A DNA stretch of 64,000 nucleotides from positions 45,381,036 through 45,445,035 of the forward strand of contig NC_081829.1 in NCBI RefSeq assembly GCF_030867095.1. Direction: 5' to 3'. The position numbers and the translations under genes are program-made. A model generated the notes under the pieces. The model searched no databases. It was not told where the DNA came from and saw nothing but the letters and a program-made list of their open reading frames with translations. The DNA comes from Alligator mississippiensis (Eukaryota; Chordata; Crocodylia; Alligatoridae). Shown in pieces: positions 1 to 8,783 of this stretch; within the stretch, counting starts at the first letter, position 1, and each line of letters opens with the position of its first letter.

Positions 1-845
1 AGGGCCGGCGTGGCCGTCCCAGCACTGAGGCAGGGGGCGCCACAGACGGGGGAGGCGGCGGCGGGGCCTGGGTAGTAGCACCAGCCTCTCCACTGGACGA
101 TGGTTTCACACCAGAGCCCCCGTCCCCTGAGATGGAGTAGGGGTGGAAGGAGGCTGGGAGAAAGAGCTCCCTGCTTCCCTGGGCCTGCCGCATGTCCCAG
201 AAGTCGACGCGCCGTCTCTCGGCTCTGCCGCAGGTGGCGATGGTCCGGCCGCCTTGCCCTGAGGGCACTGAGCAGCCAGGTGGGAGGAGCCGCCGCACTT
301 AAAACACGTAGTCTCTCCCACAGACAAATAGATAATATACCTCCGACCCTCGAGCGTGAAGCTCAGGGAGCGAGGTAGAGACTGGGGGCCCTCCTTGAGG
401 AGCATAAAGACCTGCCTCCGAAAAGACAGGACGTGCTTCCGCTGAGGGTCCTTGCTTCCCATCGGCAGCCGGCGAAAAGGACTCGTAAGAACTCCATAGG
501 CCTCGAGTCCCCTGGCCAGCTCCCGATCAGAAACATGTGGTGGGATGTTAGAGATCACCACCCTCACTGCCTGAGTCTCTAGGGGCGTGACAGGGTAGTG
601 ATGCCCGCAATGTCTAGGCCCTCAGCACACACCCTGTCAACCAAGGCAGGCGTGCTCAAATAAATCATCGGGACCGTGTTCACACGACCCGCATAGCGGA
701 TCGTACGCCATCCCAGGAGCGCAGCCAGAGCCTCCATGCAAACCTCAAGCCCCACATGGAGAGGGGCATGAACCCTCAGGCCATGCGTCAGCGGGAGGTC
801 CCGAGAGACATCCTCATGCCAACTGCCAGGTGTAGGAGCAGCCAT
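1..845 (-). pseudogene. Tx1-clade LINE copy A, ORF1 (5' part, cut by window edge)
   Basis: This is the N-terminal part of an ORF1 (RNA-binding, gag-like) protein of a Tx1-clade LINE. The start ATG is at 845 on the minus strand, and the protein matches copy B ORF1 nearly residue for residue, including the CCHC knuckle (CFKC...H...C). It is broken. A one-base deletion near 600 (GTAGTGATG against GTAGTGGATG in copy B) splits the frame, and a second one-base loss in a C run near 117 ends the next frame at 106. The rest of the element lies beyond the left edge. Copy A and copy B are so alike that they must belong to one recent subfamily. Confidence 0.85.
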
Positions 846-1546
846 CCTCACTAGGGACAGGGTTAAACTGCAAAGCAAAAAAACTAAGGGAATGAAAAGA
901 AAACTTAAACACAGAGCTCAAGGCCAAGCTCCCGGGAATGCGGCCAAAACAGAAAGTGAAGATAAGCCACTGAAAGGGAGGGAGGGATTTGGGGGGTGAA
1001 GAAAAAAAAAAGCGTGGATAGAACAAAATAAGAGGGGGGGGATAATGCACCCCTCAAGCGGCAAATGATAATAGAGAGCTCCCACAAAGGGGGAGGAGGG
1101 TGGGGGGGGAAAAAAGCGGCAGGGGAAGGAGGGGGGGGGGTTAAAACAGCAAAATGAAAAAAGAAAAGGAAAACTAAAGGGTGAGGGGGGGATGGAGGGT
1201 TAATTAAGAGCACCTCTGAAGGCAGGCTAATGGAAAAGGTAACTCCCCGTAACGAGCAGACAGAAAAAAGAGAAAGAGAGGGAAAGAGACAGTAAAAGAG
1301 AAGGCTGCGAGAAGCGTCTCACAGACAAAGAAACCGGAAGCAGAGGGGGAGGGAAGAGAGAGGAGAGAAAAGTGGGGGTAAAAGCTGCAAAAAAGCAAGA
1401 AAAGAGTCAGAAAGCGAAATAAACAGAGGCTAGAGACCTTTAGAGAGGTGGGAGTGAAGCAAGAAAAGAGATAGGAAGCCGGGGAGTCTTACGCTCGGGA
1501 TCGCCCCACGCAGCTCCAAGCGAGCCTGGTCCGAAGCGTCCAAAGC
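846..1546 (-). mobile_element. 5' UTR of Tx1-clade copy A
   Basis: This pyrimidine-rich (on the element strand) leader is almost identical to the leader of copy B at 7,732-8,436, with only a few single-base differences and homopolymer length changes. It ends at the same word before the microsatellite as copy B does (CGAAGCGT, one different base, then CAAAGC). That common end marks the true 5' terminus of the subfamily rather than a random truncation. Confidence 0.8.
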
Positions 1547-1580
1547 GGAAGGAAGGAAGGAAGGAAGGAAGGAAGGAAGG
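1547..1580. repeat. (GGAA)n microsatellite at junction of copies A and B
   Basis: About 8.5 units of GGAA (TTCC on the element strand) lie between the 5' end of copy A and the 3' end of copy B. The same repeat recurs at the B/C junction, so it looks like the insertion target or a sequence made during insertion. Confidence 0.95.
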
Positions 1581-1925
1581 ACTTTTGACTTTTGACAACT
1601 TTATTTCACAAAAGATCAGGTACAGAAAGCAAAAAAACCATCAAACCACACCAAAGAGAAACCATTCCAGGACATTCAGAACATCACACCGTGACAAACA
1701 CCTTCGCAGTAATACACATCGTGTCTAACATGCTATTTATGTATATAGCCCTCGAGAAACGAACAATTCCACCCTTCCCTGTCCCATAGTACACGTACAA
1801 AACCCTTCAACTTCTCACCCCGAGAAAATAAACAACAGCAGCCTGGTGAGGGCCCAGGGCACGGCACAAGCCGGAAGCCACAGTCCGCCACCGCACCTGC
1901 CCGGTCGCCCAGACCGGTCACGACA
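1581..1925 (-). other. 3' UTR and tail of copy B
   Basis: This non-coding tail follows the ORF2 stop. On the element strand it contains GAAATAAAG just upstream of the end, a likely poly(A) signal, and then two TCAAAAG units before the TTCC repeat. There is no long poly(A) tract. The short heptamer tail fits LINEs that end in a simple repeat instead of poly(A). Confidence 0.7.
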
Positions 1926-4900
1926 TCAGAGCGCGTATTTGAGACGGCCGTCCTCCACGTGGCACAGCGCTCCCTCAAGGGCCCAGAGTGCCTCAAAGGC
2001 GGGCACCCCCCGCCGGAGCACAGCGTGCTCAAACTCCAGCGAGAGGCGCGCCCGCACTAGGAGGCCAAAGAGCCGCGGGGCATCGTCTGAGCCGGTGCCG
2101 GCAAGCCGGTTACGGCGGCTCTTGAGGACGGCCATCTTGGCCTGGCCCAGCAAAAAGTTGGCCAGGCAGATGGCGCCCCGCTCGGCCGCCCGGTACGGGT
2201 AGGAGCATATGTAGGTGGTCTCTGAGAGGCTCCTGCCCAGCGCCCGCAGCGGCAGCTCGAGGGTGGCAAAGAGCGGCCGCAGGCGGGGACAGTCCAGGAA
2301 GGCGTGAAAGAGATCCTCCTCCACGCCCCCAGGGCAGAAGGGGCAGGCCGTCGAAGCGGCTGGGTCAAAGTGGGACGCAAACGAGCCAGTGGCTAGGATG
2401 CCGTGCAGCAACCGCCACTGCAGGTCGCCAGTCTTCTTGGCGGTCGGCGGCTTATACAACGTGCGCCACGCCGGGTGGGCCGGTGGGGAAGCCGGTGGCC
2501 CCAGGCGCCGTCGCCACGGTGTATCAGGGCGTCCCGCCAGCACCTGAGCATGGCGGACACAGACCACCCAGGCATACAAGCTTCTACGCGATAGAGAAGC
2601 AAAGGGGCAACCCGTGTCACTATCGGGAGGCATGGGGAGCCGCAACAGAGTGCCCGGCCCACCGGCCAACTCCGCGGCCACAGCCGGGGTGACCGGCAGC
2701 GAAGGGAAAGCCTCGCTCGCGGCATCCGCGGCCCGCGGGATCTGGCGCGCACGGAGATGTTCGTCCAAGGCGGCCGCCGCCACCGGCGGGAGGGCGGCGC
2801 GGATGTCACGCAGGAGATGACCCATGGTGCGGATGGAGCGCACGCCCAGCCGTGTGGCCAGCGCCTCGGGCGAGAGCCAGGCTGACCGAGCGGGGTCCAG
2901 GAGATGGTGCAGGCGGAGGACACGCGCCTGGATGAGGGTGGCCGTGAGGCTGGCAGAGGCCAGGCTCGGCACGGAGCCCCACAGGGCTGAGTTGTGCACC
3001 AGAGGCTCCCTCAGCAGCTGCGGGAAACACAGTGTCCGGGCTCGAGGCTGGAGGCGGAAGGCGACCTGCCAGGCTCGTACCACGCTGCGATAAAAGGCCG
3101 GAAGCACCGCCCAGTTCAGGAGCGTGGGTGTCAACAAAAAGAGCTCCCGGTCAAAGCCAAGGGCGCCGACCCTCTGTAGGAACCGGCACGCCAGTTGTTG
3201 CCATGGCAGCTGCTCCTCGCTGTAAAGCAGTCGCTGAAGGGCCTGCAGGCGGAAGGCCGCCACCCTGCTGGCCAGGTCAACCAGACCCTGGCCCCCCTCG
3301 GCAACAGGCAGGTGAAGGACGGCTCGTGGGAGCCAGTGGCGCCCATCCCAGAAGAAGTCCACCAGGTTGCGCTGGAGTCTCTCCAGGAGATCCGGTGGGG
3401 GGTCGAGCACGGCGCACCGGTGCCACAAGGTCGCTGCCGCCAGGTTGTTGATGACAAGGACGCGCCCCCGGTAGGAAAGGCTGGGCAGGCGCCAGCGCCA
3501 CCGCTGCAGGCGGGCCTCCACCCCCTCCTCGAGGTCGTCCCAGTTACGCGCCATGAAGGCCGGTGGCCCCAGGAACACGCCCAAGATCTTGAGGCCCTCG
3601 CGGCGCCATGTGAGCCCCCCCGGCAAGTCCGGGGGGAGCGTGCCAGTCCATGCGCCAAGCAACAAAGTATCGCTCTTGGCCCAGTTGATGCGGGCGGAGG
3701 AGGCGCGCTCATAGGCACGCTGGCAATCCGCCAGGGCCCGCACGTCTTCCTGAGTGTTGAGGAAGACGGTGACATCATCCGCATATGCCGACAGCCGGAG
3801 ACGAGGCCTAGCGGACGGGCCGGTGGCCACTGGCAGGGCCACACCACTCAGGCGGCGTCGCAGCGTGTGCAGCAGCGGCTCGATGGCCAGGGAGTAGAGC
3901 ATGCCCGACAGCGGACACCCCTGACGAATGCCCCTGCGTGCGGGGAACGGAGCACACAGCACACCGTTCACCTTGAGCAGGCTGGAAATGTCTCGGTACA
4001 AGACCCGGAGGGCCCCGGTGAAGAGGGGCCCAAAACCAAAGGCCTCCAGAGTCCGGAAGAGATAGGCGTGGCCCACCCGGTCAAAGGCCTTCTCCTGGTC
4101 TAGAGAGATGAGGCCGATGTCGAGGCCAAAGAGCTCGCTAGCCGTGAGTAGGTCCCGCAGCAGGAACAGGTTGTCTTGAATGGTCCTGCCCGGCACGCAG
4201 TAGCTCTGCTCGGGCCCGGTGAGAGAGGCCATGACCGTGCGGAGGCGGGTGGCCAACGCTTTGGCCAGGATCTTATAGTCCGCGCACAGCAGGGAGACCG
4301 GCCGCCAGTTCTTCATGTAGCCCAGGTCTCCCTTCTTGGGCAGCAGGGTCAGCACCGCTCGGCGGCAGCTGATCGGCAAGACCTTGTCGGCGAGGCTCTC
4401 CTGGAAAACGCGCAGGAGGCTGGGGCCGAGGAGAGGCCAGAAGGTCTTGTAAAACTCAGCAGGCAACCCATCGAGGCCCGGGGCTTTGCCGGAGGCGAGG
4501 CCGGCCGTGGCGGCCGCCAGCTCTTCCAGGGACAAGTCCCGCTCAAGCTCTCCGGCCTCCAGGGCATCGAGACGTGGTAGGCCCTCGTGGAGTTCCCGCG
4601 TGGCCTCGGGGCACGACGGCTCGGCCGCAAACAGGTCACGATAGAAGGCGACGGCATGTTCGCGTATTTCGCCGGGCTCTGTAATGACCCGGCCCTCAGG
4701 AGTCTTGAGATGGTCCAAGACTTTGCTCGCTGCCCTCCGCCGCTCCAGGTTGAAAAAGAAGCGGGTCGGGGCGTCAGTTTCCGCCAGTTCCTGGCAACGG
4801 GCGCGGATCCTCGCGCCGCGGGCCGCGCTCTCCGCCAGGTCGCGCAGACATCTCCTGCGGAACCGGAGGCTCTCGCTCAGTGCCGCGTCGCTGCCAGCGG

Positions 4901-5894
4901 CCAGCAGAGCAGCCTCGAGCTCCGCCACGTCCTCCTCCAACTCCCGGATACGTCGGCGCGTCTCGTTCGCGGCCAGCTGGGTGTACTGCTGGCAAAAGGC
5001 TCGGATCTGTACCTTGCCCACGTCCCACCACAGCTTCCAGGAGGAGTGGCTCGATCTCGCAGCCTCCCAGCTCCTCCAGAAGTGGGCAAAGCAGTCCCGG
5101 AAATAGGAGTCCTGAAGCAGGCTGACGTTGAAACACCAATAAGGTGCCCGCGCACAGGCTCTCCCCGGCAGGCTCAGTTCACTGAAGGCTAGGTCATGAT
5201 CTGACAGACCCGAGGGAGCGATGCAGCTGCTGCGCAGGAGTGGCAGGTGGTGCCTGGTGACATAAAGGCGGTCGAGGCGAGCCATGGTGACACCGCCGGC
5301 ACCCATCCTGGCCCAGGTGTACTGGCGCGCATCAGGATGCAGGGCTCGCCAGATGTCCACGAGGTCTGCCCCCTCCAAGGCAGATTGCAGCTTGCGAGCG
5401 GAGGGCAGGTGGGGTTCAGGCCCTGTGCGGTCGAGGCGCGGGGCAGTGGTGCAGTTGAAATCCCCACCGAGGAGGAGCAGGTCATCATCCTCGCTAGCGT
5501 CGCGCAGGAGGGCAGCCAAGGTCTCGAAGAAAACGACCCTCTCCTGACCATCGGAAGGCGCGTAGACGTTGATGAGCAGCAGGCGGTGTTGTGCGAGGGT
5601 GACGCGGACGGTCAGCAGGCGGCCGGGGATGACCTCCCGCGGCACCGCCGCGTCAAGCTGCAGCTGTGGTGATAAGAGAGTCGCGACCCCAGCGCTAAGG
5701 TTGGTGCCATGGCTCAGGAACACCTGTCCTCGCCAGGCAGCCCGCCAGGCCGCCTGGTTGAATCTGTCAGAGTGCGTCTCTTGAAGGAAGGCGACGGCCA
5801 GCCTCTTCTGTCGCAGGAGCTCCAGGACGGCTTCGCGCTTCACCGAGTCTCGACAGCCGTTGATGTTGAAGGTGCCAATGATTGTGTCTGCCAT
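1926..5894 (-). CDS. Tx1-clade ORF2: endonuclease and reverse transcriptase
   Basis: This 1,322-residue ORF2 protein nicks target DNA and copies its own RNA by target-primed reverse transcription in the nucleus. The open frame runs on to 5,984, but the ATG at 5,894 was chosen because it directly precedes the endonuclease start (MADTIIGTFNINGCR). Residues 1-240 are an EEP endonuclease with N in FNINGC, LQETHSD (37-43), GGDFN (143-147) and SDH (231-233). The RT spans roughly 470-760 with LDQEKAFDRV (about 598-607), RQGCPLSG (657-664) and catalytic AYADD (703-707). A C-terminal C-x2-C-x9-H-x4-C motif lies at 1,184-1,202. No stop, frameshift or missing catalytic residue is visible, and the length is usual for this clade. 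Confidence 0.93.
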   Translation of the reverse strand: MADTIIGTFNINGCRDSVKREAVLELLRQKRLAVAFLQETHSDRFNQAAWRAAWRGQVFLSHGTNLSAGVATLLSPQLQLDAAVPREVIPGRLLTVRVTLAQHRLLLINVYAPSDGQERVVFFETLAALLRDASEDDDLLLLGGDFNCTTAPRLDRTGPEPHLPSARKLQSALEGADLVDIWRALHPDARQYTWARMGAGGVTMARLDRLYVTRHHLPLLRSSCIAPSGLSDHDLAFSELSLPGRACARAPYWCFNVSLLQDSYFRDCFAHFWRSWEAARSSHSSWKLWWDVGKVQIRAFCQQYTQLAANETRRRIRELEEDVAELEAALLAAGSDAALSESLRFRRRCLRDLAESAARGARIRARCQELAETDAPTRFFFNLERRRAASKVLDHLKTPEGRVITEPGEIREHAVAFYRDLFAAEPSCPEATRELHEGLPRLDALEAGELERDLSLEELAAATAGLASGKAPGLDGLPAEFYKTFWPLLGPSLLRVFQESLADKVLPISCRRAVLTLLPKKGDLGYMKNWRPVSLLCADYKILAKALATRLRTVMASLTGPEQSYCVPGRTIQDNLFLLRDLLTASELFGLDIGLISLDQEKAFDRVGHAYLFRTLEAFGFGPLFTGALRVLYRDISSLLKVNGVLCAPFPARRGIRQGCPLSGMLYSLAIEPLLHTLRRRLSGVALPVATGPSARPRLRLSAYADDVTVFLNTQEDVRALADCQRAYERASSARINWAKSDTLLLGAWTGTLPPDLPGGLTWRREGLKILGVFLGPPAFMARNWDDLEEGVEARLQRWRWRLPSLSYRGRVLVINNLAAATLWHRCAVLDPPPDLLERLQRNLVDFFWDGRHWLPRAVLHLPVAEGGQGLVDLASRVAAFRLQALQRLLYSEEQLPWQQLACRFLQRVGALGFDRELFLLTPTLLNWAVLPAFYRSVVRAWQVAFRLQPRARTLCFPQLLREPLVHNSALWGSVPSLASASLTATLIQARVLRLHHLLDPARSAWLSPEALATRLGVRSIRTMGHLLRDIRAALPPVAAAALDEHLRARQIPRAADAASEAFPSLPVTPAVAAELAGGPGTLLRLPMPPDSDTGCPFASLSRRSLYAWVVCVRHAQVLAGRPDTPWRRRLGPPASPPAHPAWRTLYKPPTAKKTGDLQWRLLHGILATGSFASHFDPAASTACPFCPGGVEEDLFHAFLDCPRLRPLFATLELPLRALGRSLSETTYICSYPYRAAERGAICLANFLLGQAKMAVLKSRRNRLAGTGSDDAPRLFGLLVRARLSLEFEHAVLRRGVPAFEALWALEGALCHVEDGRLKYAL

Positions 5895-6006
5895 GGATGT
5901 GGGTGTGGGAGAGGAAGAGCAAAGCAAGGTACGGGTGGAAGAACGAGCACCCAAGAGCAGAGCAAGGCAGTACAGACAGGTCAAGGAAGGCCTACTGTGC
6001 CCTACT

Positions 6007-7731
6007 CTAGTCGAGGGACCCGCCCAAGTCCCACTCAGCTCTCACCCTCTGGGCAAGCTTCTCCAAACGGTAAGCCATCTGGCGTGTGCCCAGATCCCGC
6101 TGCATGAGCTTGGCAGCTGCCCTGGCACCCTTTACGAACACTTTGGGGTCTGTGCACCACTGAGTGATGCGTCCTGCTACGTTCCTCTGCCCCTTAGTTA
6201 ACTTCAAGAAGGACAGGAGTCCCCCATAGTCTGGAGGGACCCAGGGGGGCTCCGCCAGCTTGGGGTGGATGTTGCCTAAGGAAGAGCGTCGAGTCCGCAC
6301 CCCCGGCGGGAGCTCGTCCGCAACCGCAGCATCGACACCCTCGATGTCTAGACACATCAGCCGCCTCTCATCGTCCGAGTCAAGGACCGGCTCCACGAGG
6401 GCATTCCCTGTCTTCCTGGGGGGGGAGAGGCCATCCCGCTCACGACGCCTCTTGCGAGACTCAGTGAGCTGGACCTCCATCTCGTCAACTTCTCCATCTA
6501 ATCCACCAGGCTGGGGCATGACCAAGGGGGTAGCAGACTCTCCCGCCACCCCCGAGGCTAGGCCACCAGAAGAGAGGCATTCGCCACCATCCCCGCCGCC
6601 GCCCGACTCCGGAGGCTGGGGGACAGGCGAGGGGAGAGGGACCCCTGAAGCCCCCTCCCCCTCCGCTAAGTCTGCCCCGCCGACAGCTACATCCAACGGG
6701 GTGGGTGGTATGGCAGCCAGAGCGGGGCCAGGCTCTCTAGTGGGGGGTCCCTCGGCACTGGCCGAGGAGGGCAGGGCATCCTGAGAGGCCCCCTTCATCT
6801 TCCTCTCTTTGTCCTCCTTCTTCTTCTTCTTGGTGGTAGTGGGCAGCTGCCCCTGTGCTGGGGACGGGCCAGACTGCCCTGCCCCCCCAGCCGGCGGGGC
6901 CCCCGCACTGACGGCAGGGGGCGCCACAGACGGGGGAGGCGGCGGCGGGGCCTGGGTAGTAGCACCAGCCTCTCCACTGGACGATGGTTTCACAGCAGAG
7001 CCCCCCGTCCCCTGAGATGGAGTAGGGGTGGAAGGACGCTGGGAGGAAGAGCTCCCTGCTTCCCTGGGCCTGCCGCGTGTCTCAGAAGTCGACACGCCGT
7101 CTCTCGGCTCTGCCGCAGGTGGCGATGGTCCGGCCGCCTTGCCCTGAGGGCACTGAGCAGCCAGGTGGGAGGAGCCGCCGCACTTAAAACACGTAGTCTC
7201 TCCCACAGACAAATAGATAATATACCTCCGACCCTCGAGCGTGAAGCTCAGGGAGCGAGGTAGAGACTGGGGGCCCTCCTTGAGGAGCATAAAGACCTGC
7301 CTCCGAAAAGACAGGACGTGCTTCCGCTGAGGGTCCTTGCTTCCCATCGGCAGCCGGCGAAAAGGACTCGTAAGAACTCCATAGGCCTCGAGTCCCCTGG
7401 CCAGCTCCCGATCAGAAACATGTGGTGGGATGTTAGAGATCACCACCCTCACTGCCTGAGTCTCTAGGGGCGTGACAGGGTAGTGGATGCCCGCAATGTC
7501 TAGGCCCTCAGCACACACCCTGTCAACCAAGGCAGGCGTGCTCAAATAAATCATCGGGACCGTGTTCACACGACCCGCATAGCGGATGGTACGCCATCCC
7601 AGGAGCGCAGCCAGAGCCTCCATGCAAACCTCAAGCCCCACATGGAGAGGGGCATGAACCCTCAGGCCATGCGTCAGCGGGAGGTCCCGAGAGACATCCT
7701 CATGCCAACTGCCAGGTGTAGGAGCAGCCAT
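6007..7731 (-). CDS. Tx1-clade ORF1: gag-like RNA-binding protein
   Basis: This 574-residue protein is encoded upstream of ORF2 in the same element and is presumed to coat the element RNA. The start ATG at 7,731 (MAAPTPGSWHED) was chosen because the matching region is conserved in copies A and C. The same frame is open upstream to 8,103, but that part is a proline/phenylalanine-rich translation of the leader. Residues 20-175 form a conserved globular region. A CCHC zinc knuckle follows (C181-x2-C184-x4-H189-x4-C194). The middle (200-480) is Pro/Ser/Gly-rich and low complexity, with a lysine-rich patch (KKKKKEDK), and the last 100 residues are conserved again in copy C. The ORF1 stop lies 112 bp before the ORF2 ATG, so ORF2 would need reinitiation or another mechanism. 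Confidence 0.88.
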   Translation of the reverse strand: MAAPTPGSWHEDVSRDLPLTHGLRVHAPLHVGLEVCMEALAALLGWRTIRYAGRVNTVPMIYLSTPALVDRVCAEGLDIAGIHYPVTPLETQAVRVVISNIPPHVSDRELARGLEAYGVLTSPFRRLPMGSKDPQRKHVLSFRRQVFMLLKEGPQSLPRSLSFTLEGRRYIIYLSVGETTCFKCGGSSHLAAQCPQGKAAGPSPPAAEPRDGVSTSETRGRPREAGSSSSQRPSTPTPSQGTGGSAVKPSSSGEAGATTQAPPPPPPSVAPPAVSAGAPPAGGAGQSGPSPAQGQLPTTTKKKKKEDKERKMKGASQDALPSSASAEGPPTREPGPALAAIPPTPLDVAVGGADLAEGEGASGVPLPSPVPQPPESGGGGDGGECLSSGGLASGVAGESATPLVMPQPGGLDGEVDEMEVQLTESRKRRRERDGLSPPRKTGNALVEPVLDSDDERRLMCLDIEGVDAAVADELPPGVRTRRSSLGNIHPKLAEPPWVPPDYGGLLSFLKLTKGQRNVAGRITQWCTDPKVFVKGARAAAKLMQRDLGTRQMAYRLEKLAQRVRAEWDLGGSLD

Positions 7732-8436
7732 CCTCACTAGGACAGGGTTAAACTGCAAAGCAAAAAAAACTAAGGGAATGAAAAGAAAACTTAAACACAG
7801 GAGCTCAAGGCCAAGCTCCCGGGAATGCGGCCAAAACAGAAAGTGAAGATAAGCCACTGAAAGGGAGGGAGGGATTTGGGGGGTGAAGAAAAAAAAAAAG
7901 CGTGGATAGAACAAAATAAGAGGGGGGGGGGAAATGCACCCCTCAAGCGGCAAATGATAATAGAGAGCTCCCCACAAAGGGGGAGGAGGGTGGGGGGGGA
8001 AAAAAGCGGCAGGGGAAGGAGGGGGGGGGGTTAAAACAGCAAAAAGAAAAAAGAAAAGGAAAACTAAAGGGTGAGGGGGGGATGGAGGGTTAATTAAGAG
8101 CACCTCTGGAAGGCAGGCTAATGGAAAAGGTAACTCCCCGTAACAAGCAGACAGAAAAAAGAGAAGAGAGGGAAAGAGACAGTAAAAGAGAAGGCTGCGA
8201 GAAGCGTCTCACAGACAAAGAAACCGGAAGCAGAGGGGGAGGGAAGAGAGAGGAGAGAAAAGTGGGGGTAAAAGCTGCAAAAAAGCAAGAAAAGAGTCAG
8301 AAAGCGAAATAAACAGAGGCTAGAGACCTTTAGAGAGGTGGGAGTGAAGCAAGAAAAGAGATAGGAAGCCGGGGAGTCTTACGCTCGGGATCGCCCCACG
8401 CAGCTCCAAGCGAGCCTGGTCCGAAGCGTGCAAAGC
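7732..8436 (-). other. 5' UTR of copy B
   Basis: This leader is strongly C/T-rich on the element strand, with long C and T runs (G runs at 7,922-7,931 and 8,019-8,030 on the plus strand). LINE leaders carry the internal promoter, but no specific promoter element can be named here. The ORF1 frame happens to be open through about half of it. Confidence 0.7.
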
Positions 8437-8466
8437 GGAAGGAAGGAAGGAAGGAAGGAAGGAAGG
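8437..8466. repeat. (GGAA)n microsatellite at junction of copies B and C
   Basis: About 7.5 GGAA units separate the 5' end of copy B from the 3' tail of copy C (TTTTGAC repeats begin at 8,468). The layout is the same as at 1,547-1,580, although copies B and C are clearly different subfamilies. Confidence 0.95.
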
Positions 8467-8783
8467 ACTTTTGACTTTTAAGAGGTGTTTATTCCAGGGA
8501 GGGTGAAAAATCGGGGCCAGTAAAGAGTATGTACAGGTTGGCCCGAACACCTGGGCCTCACGGACATGGTCCTGGGCTCATGGCCTGCAAGGCCTCCCCA
8601 TACACTCTAGACTAAAGAACCATAGTGAGTCAAAGGACTATTTACATATTTACATTTTTGCCAGCGGGGACACCCACAGGGGGCCTCAGGGCCCGACCTG
8701 CGTGAAGCAAAGTCCAAGGCCTCGGCCTGCTGGACACATCGCCGCAGCTTTACCAGCCGGGGGTGTTACAGGGCGAGGAGCAG
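8467..8783 (-). other. 3' UTR and tail of copy C
   Basis: This non-coding stretch follows the copy C ORF2 stop. On the element strand it reads GGAATAAACACC shortly before the end, a likely poly(A) signal, and then the TCAAAAG-type tail joined to the TTCC repeat. The rest of the 3' UTR shows no clear similarity to that of copy B by eye, so the shared tail stands out. Confidence 0.65.

Larger units (their letters stand above)
1581..8436 (-). mobile_element. Full-length Tx1-clade LINE, copy B (both ORFs open)
   Basis: This is a complete non-LTR retrotransposon of about 6.9 kb on the minus strand. In order it has a 5' UTR (8,436-7,732), ORF1 (7,731-6,007), a 112-bp spacer, ORF2 (5,894-1,926) and a 3' UTR (1,925-1,581) with AATAAA (1,599-1,605 region) and two copies of a TCAAAAG tail unit. 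It is bounded by TTCC microsatellites on both sides. The Tx1 call rests on the two-ORF layout, an EEP endonuclease at the start of ORF2, the RT, and the C-terminal CCHC-like motif. It is inferred by family knowledge, not by a search. Neither ORF shows a stop or frameshift, so this copy could be recent. Confidence 0.88.

Noticed and set aside
3195..4103. 302-codon plus-strand frame
   Set aside because: It is antisense to the RT of Tx1 ORF2 and exists because that GC-rich gene has few stops on either strand. The minus frame carries all the recognised motifs.
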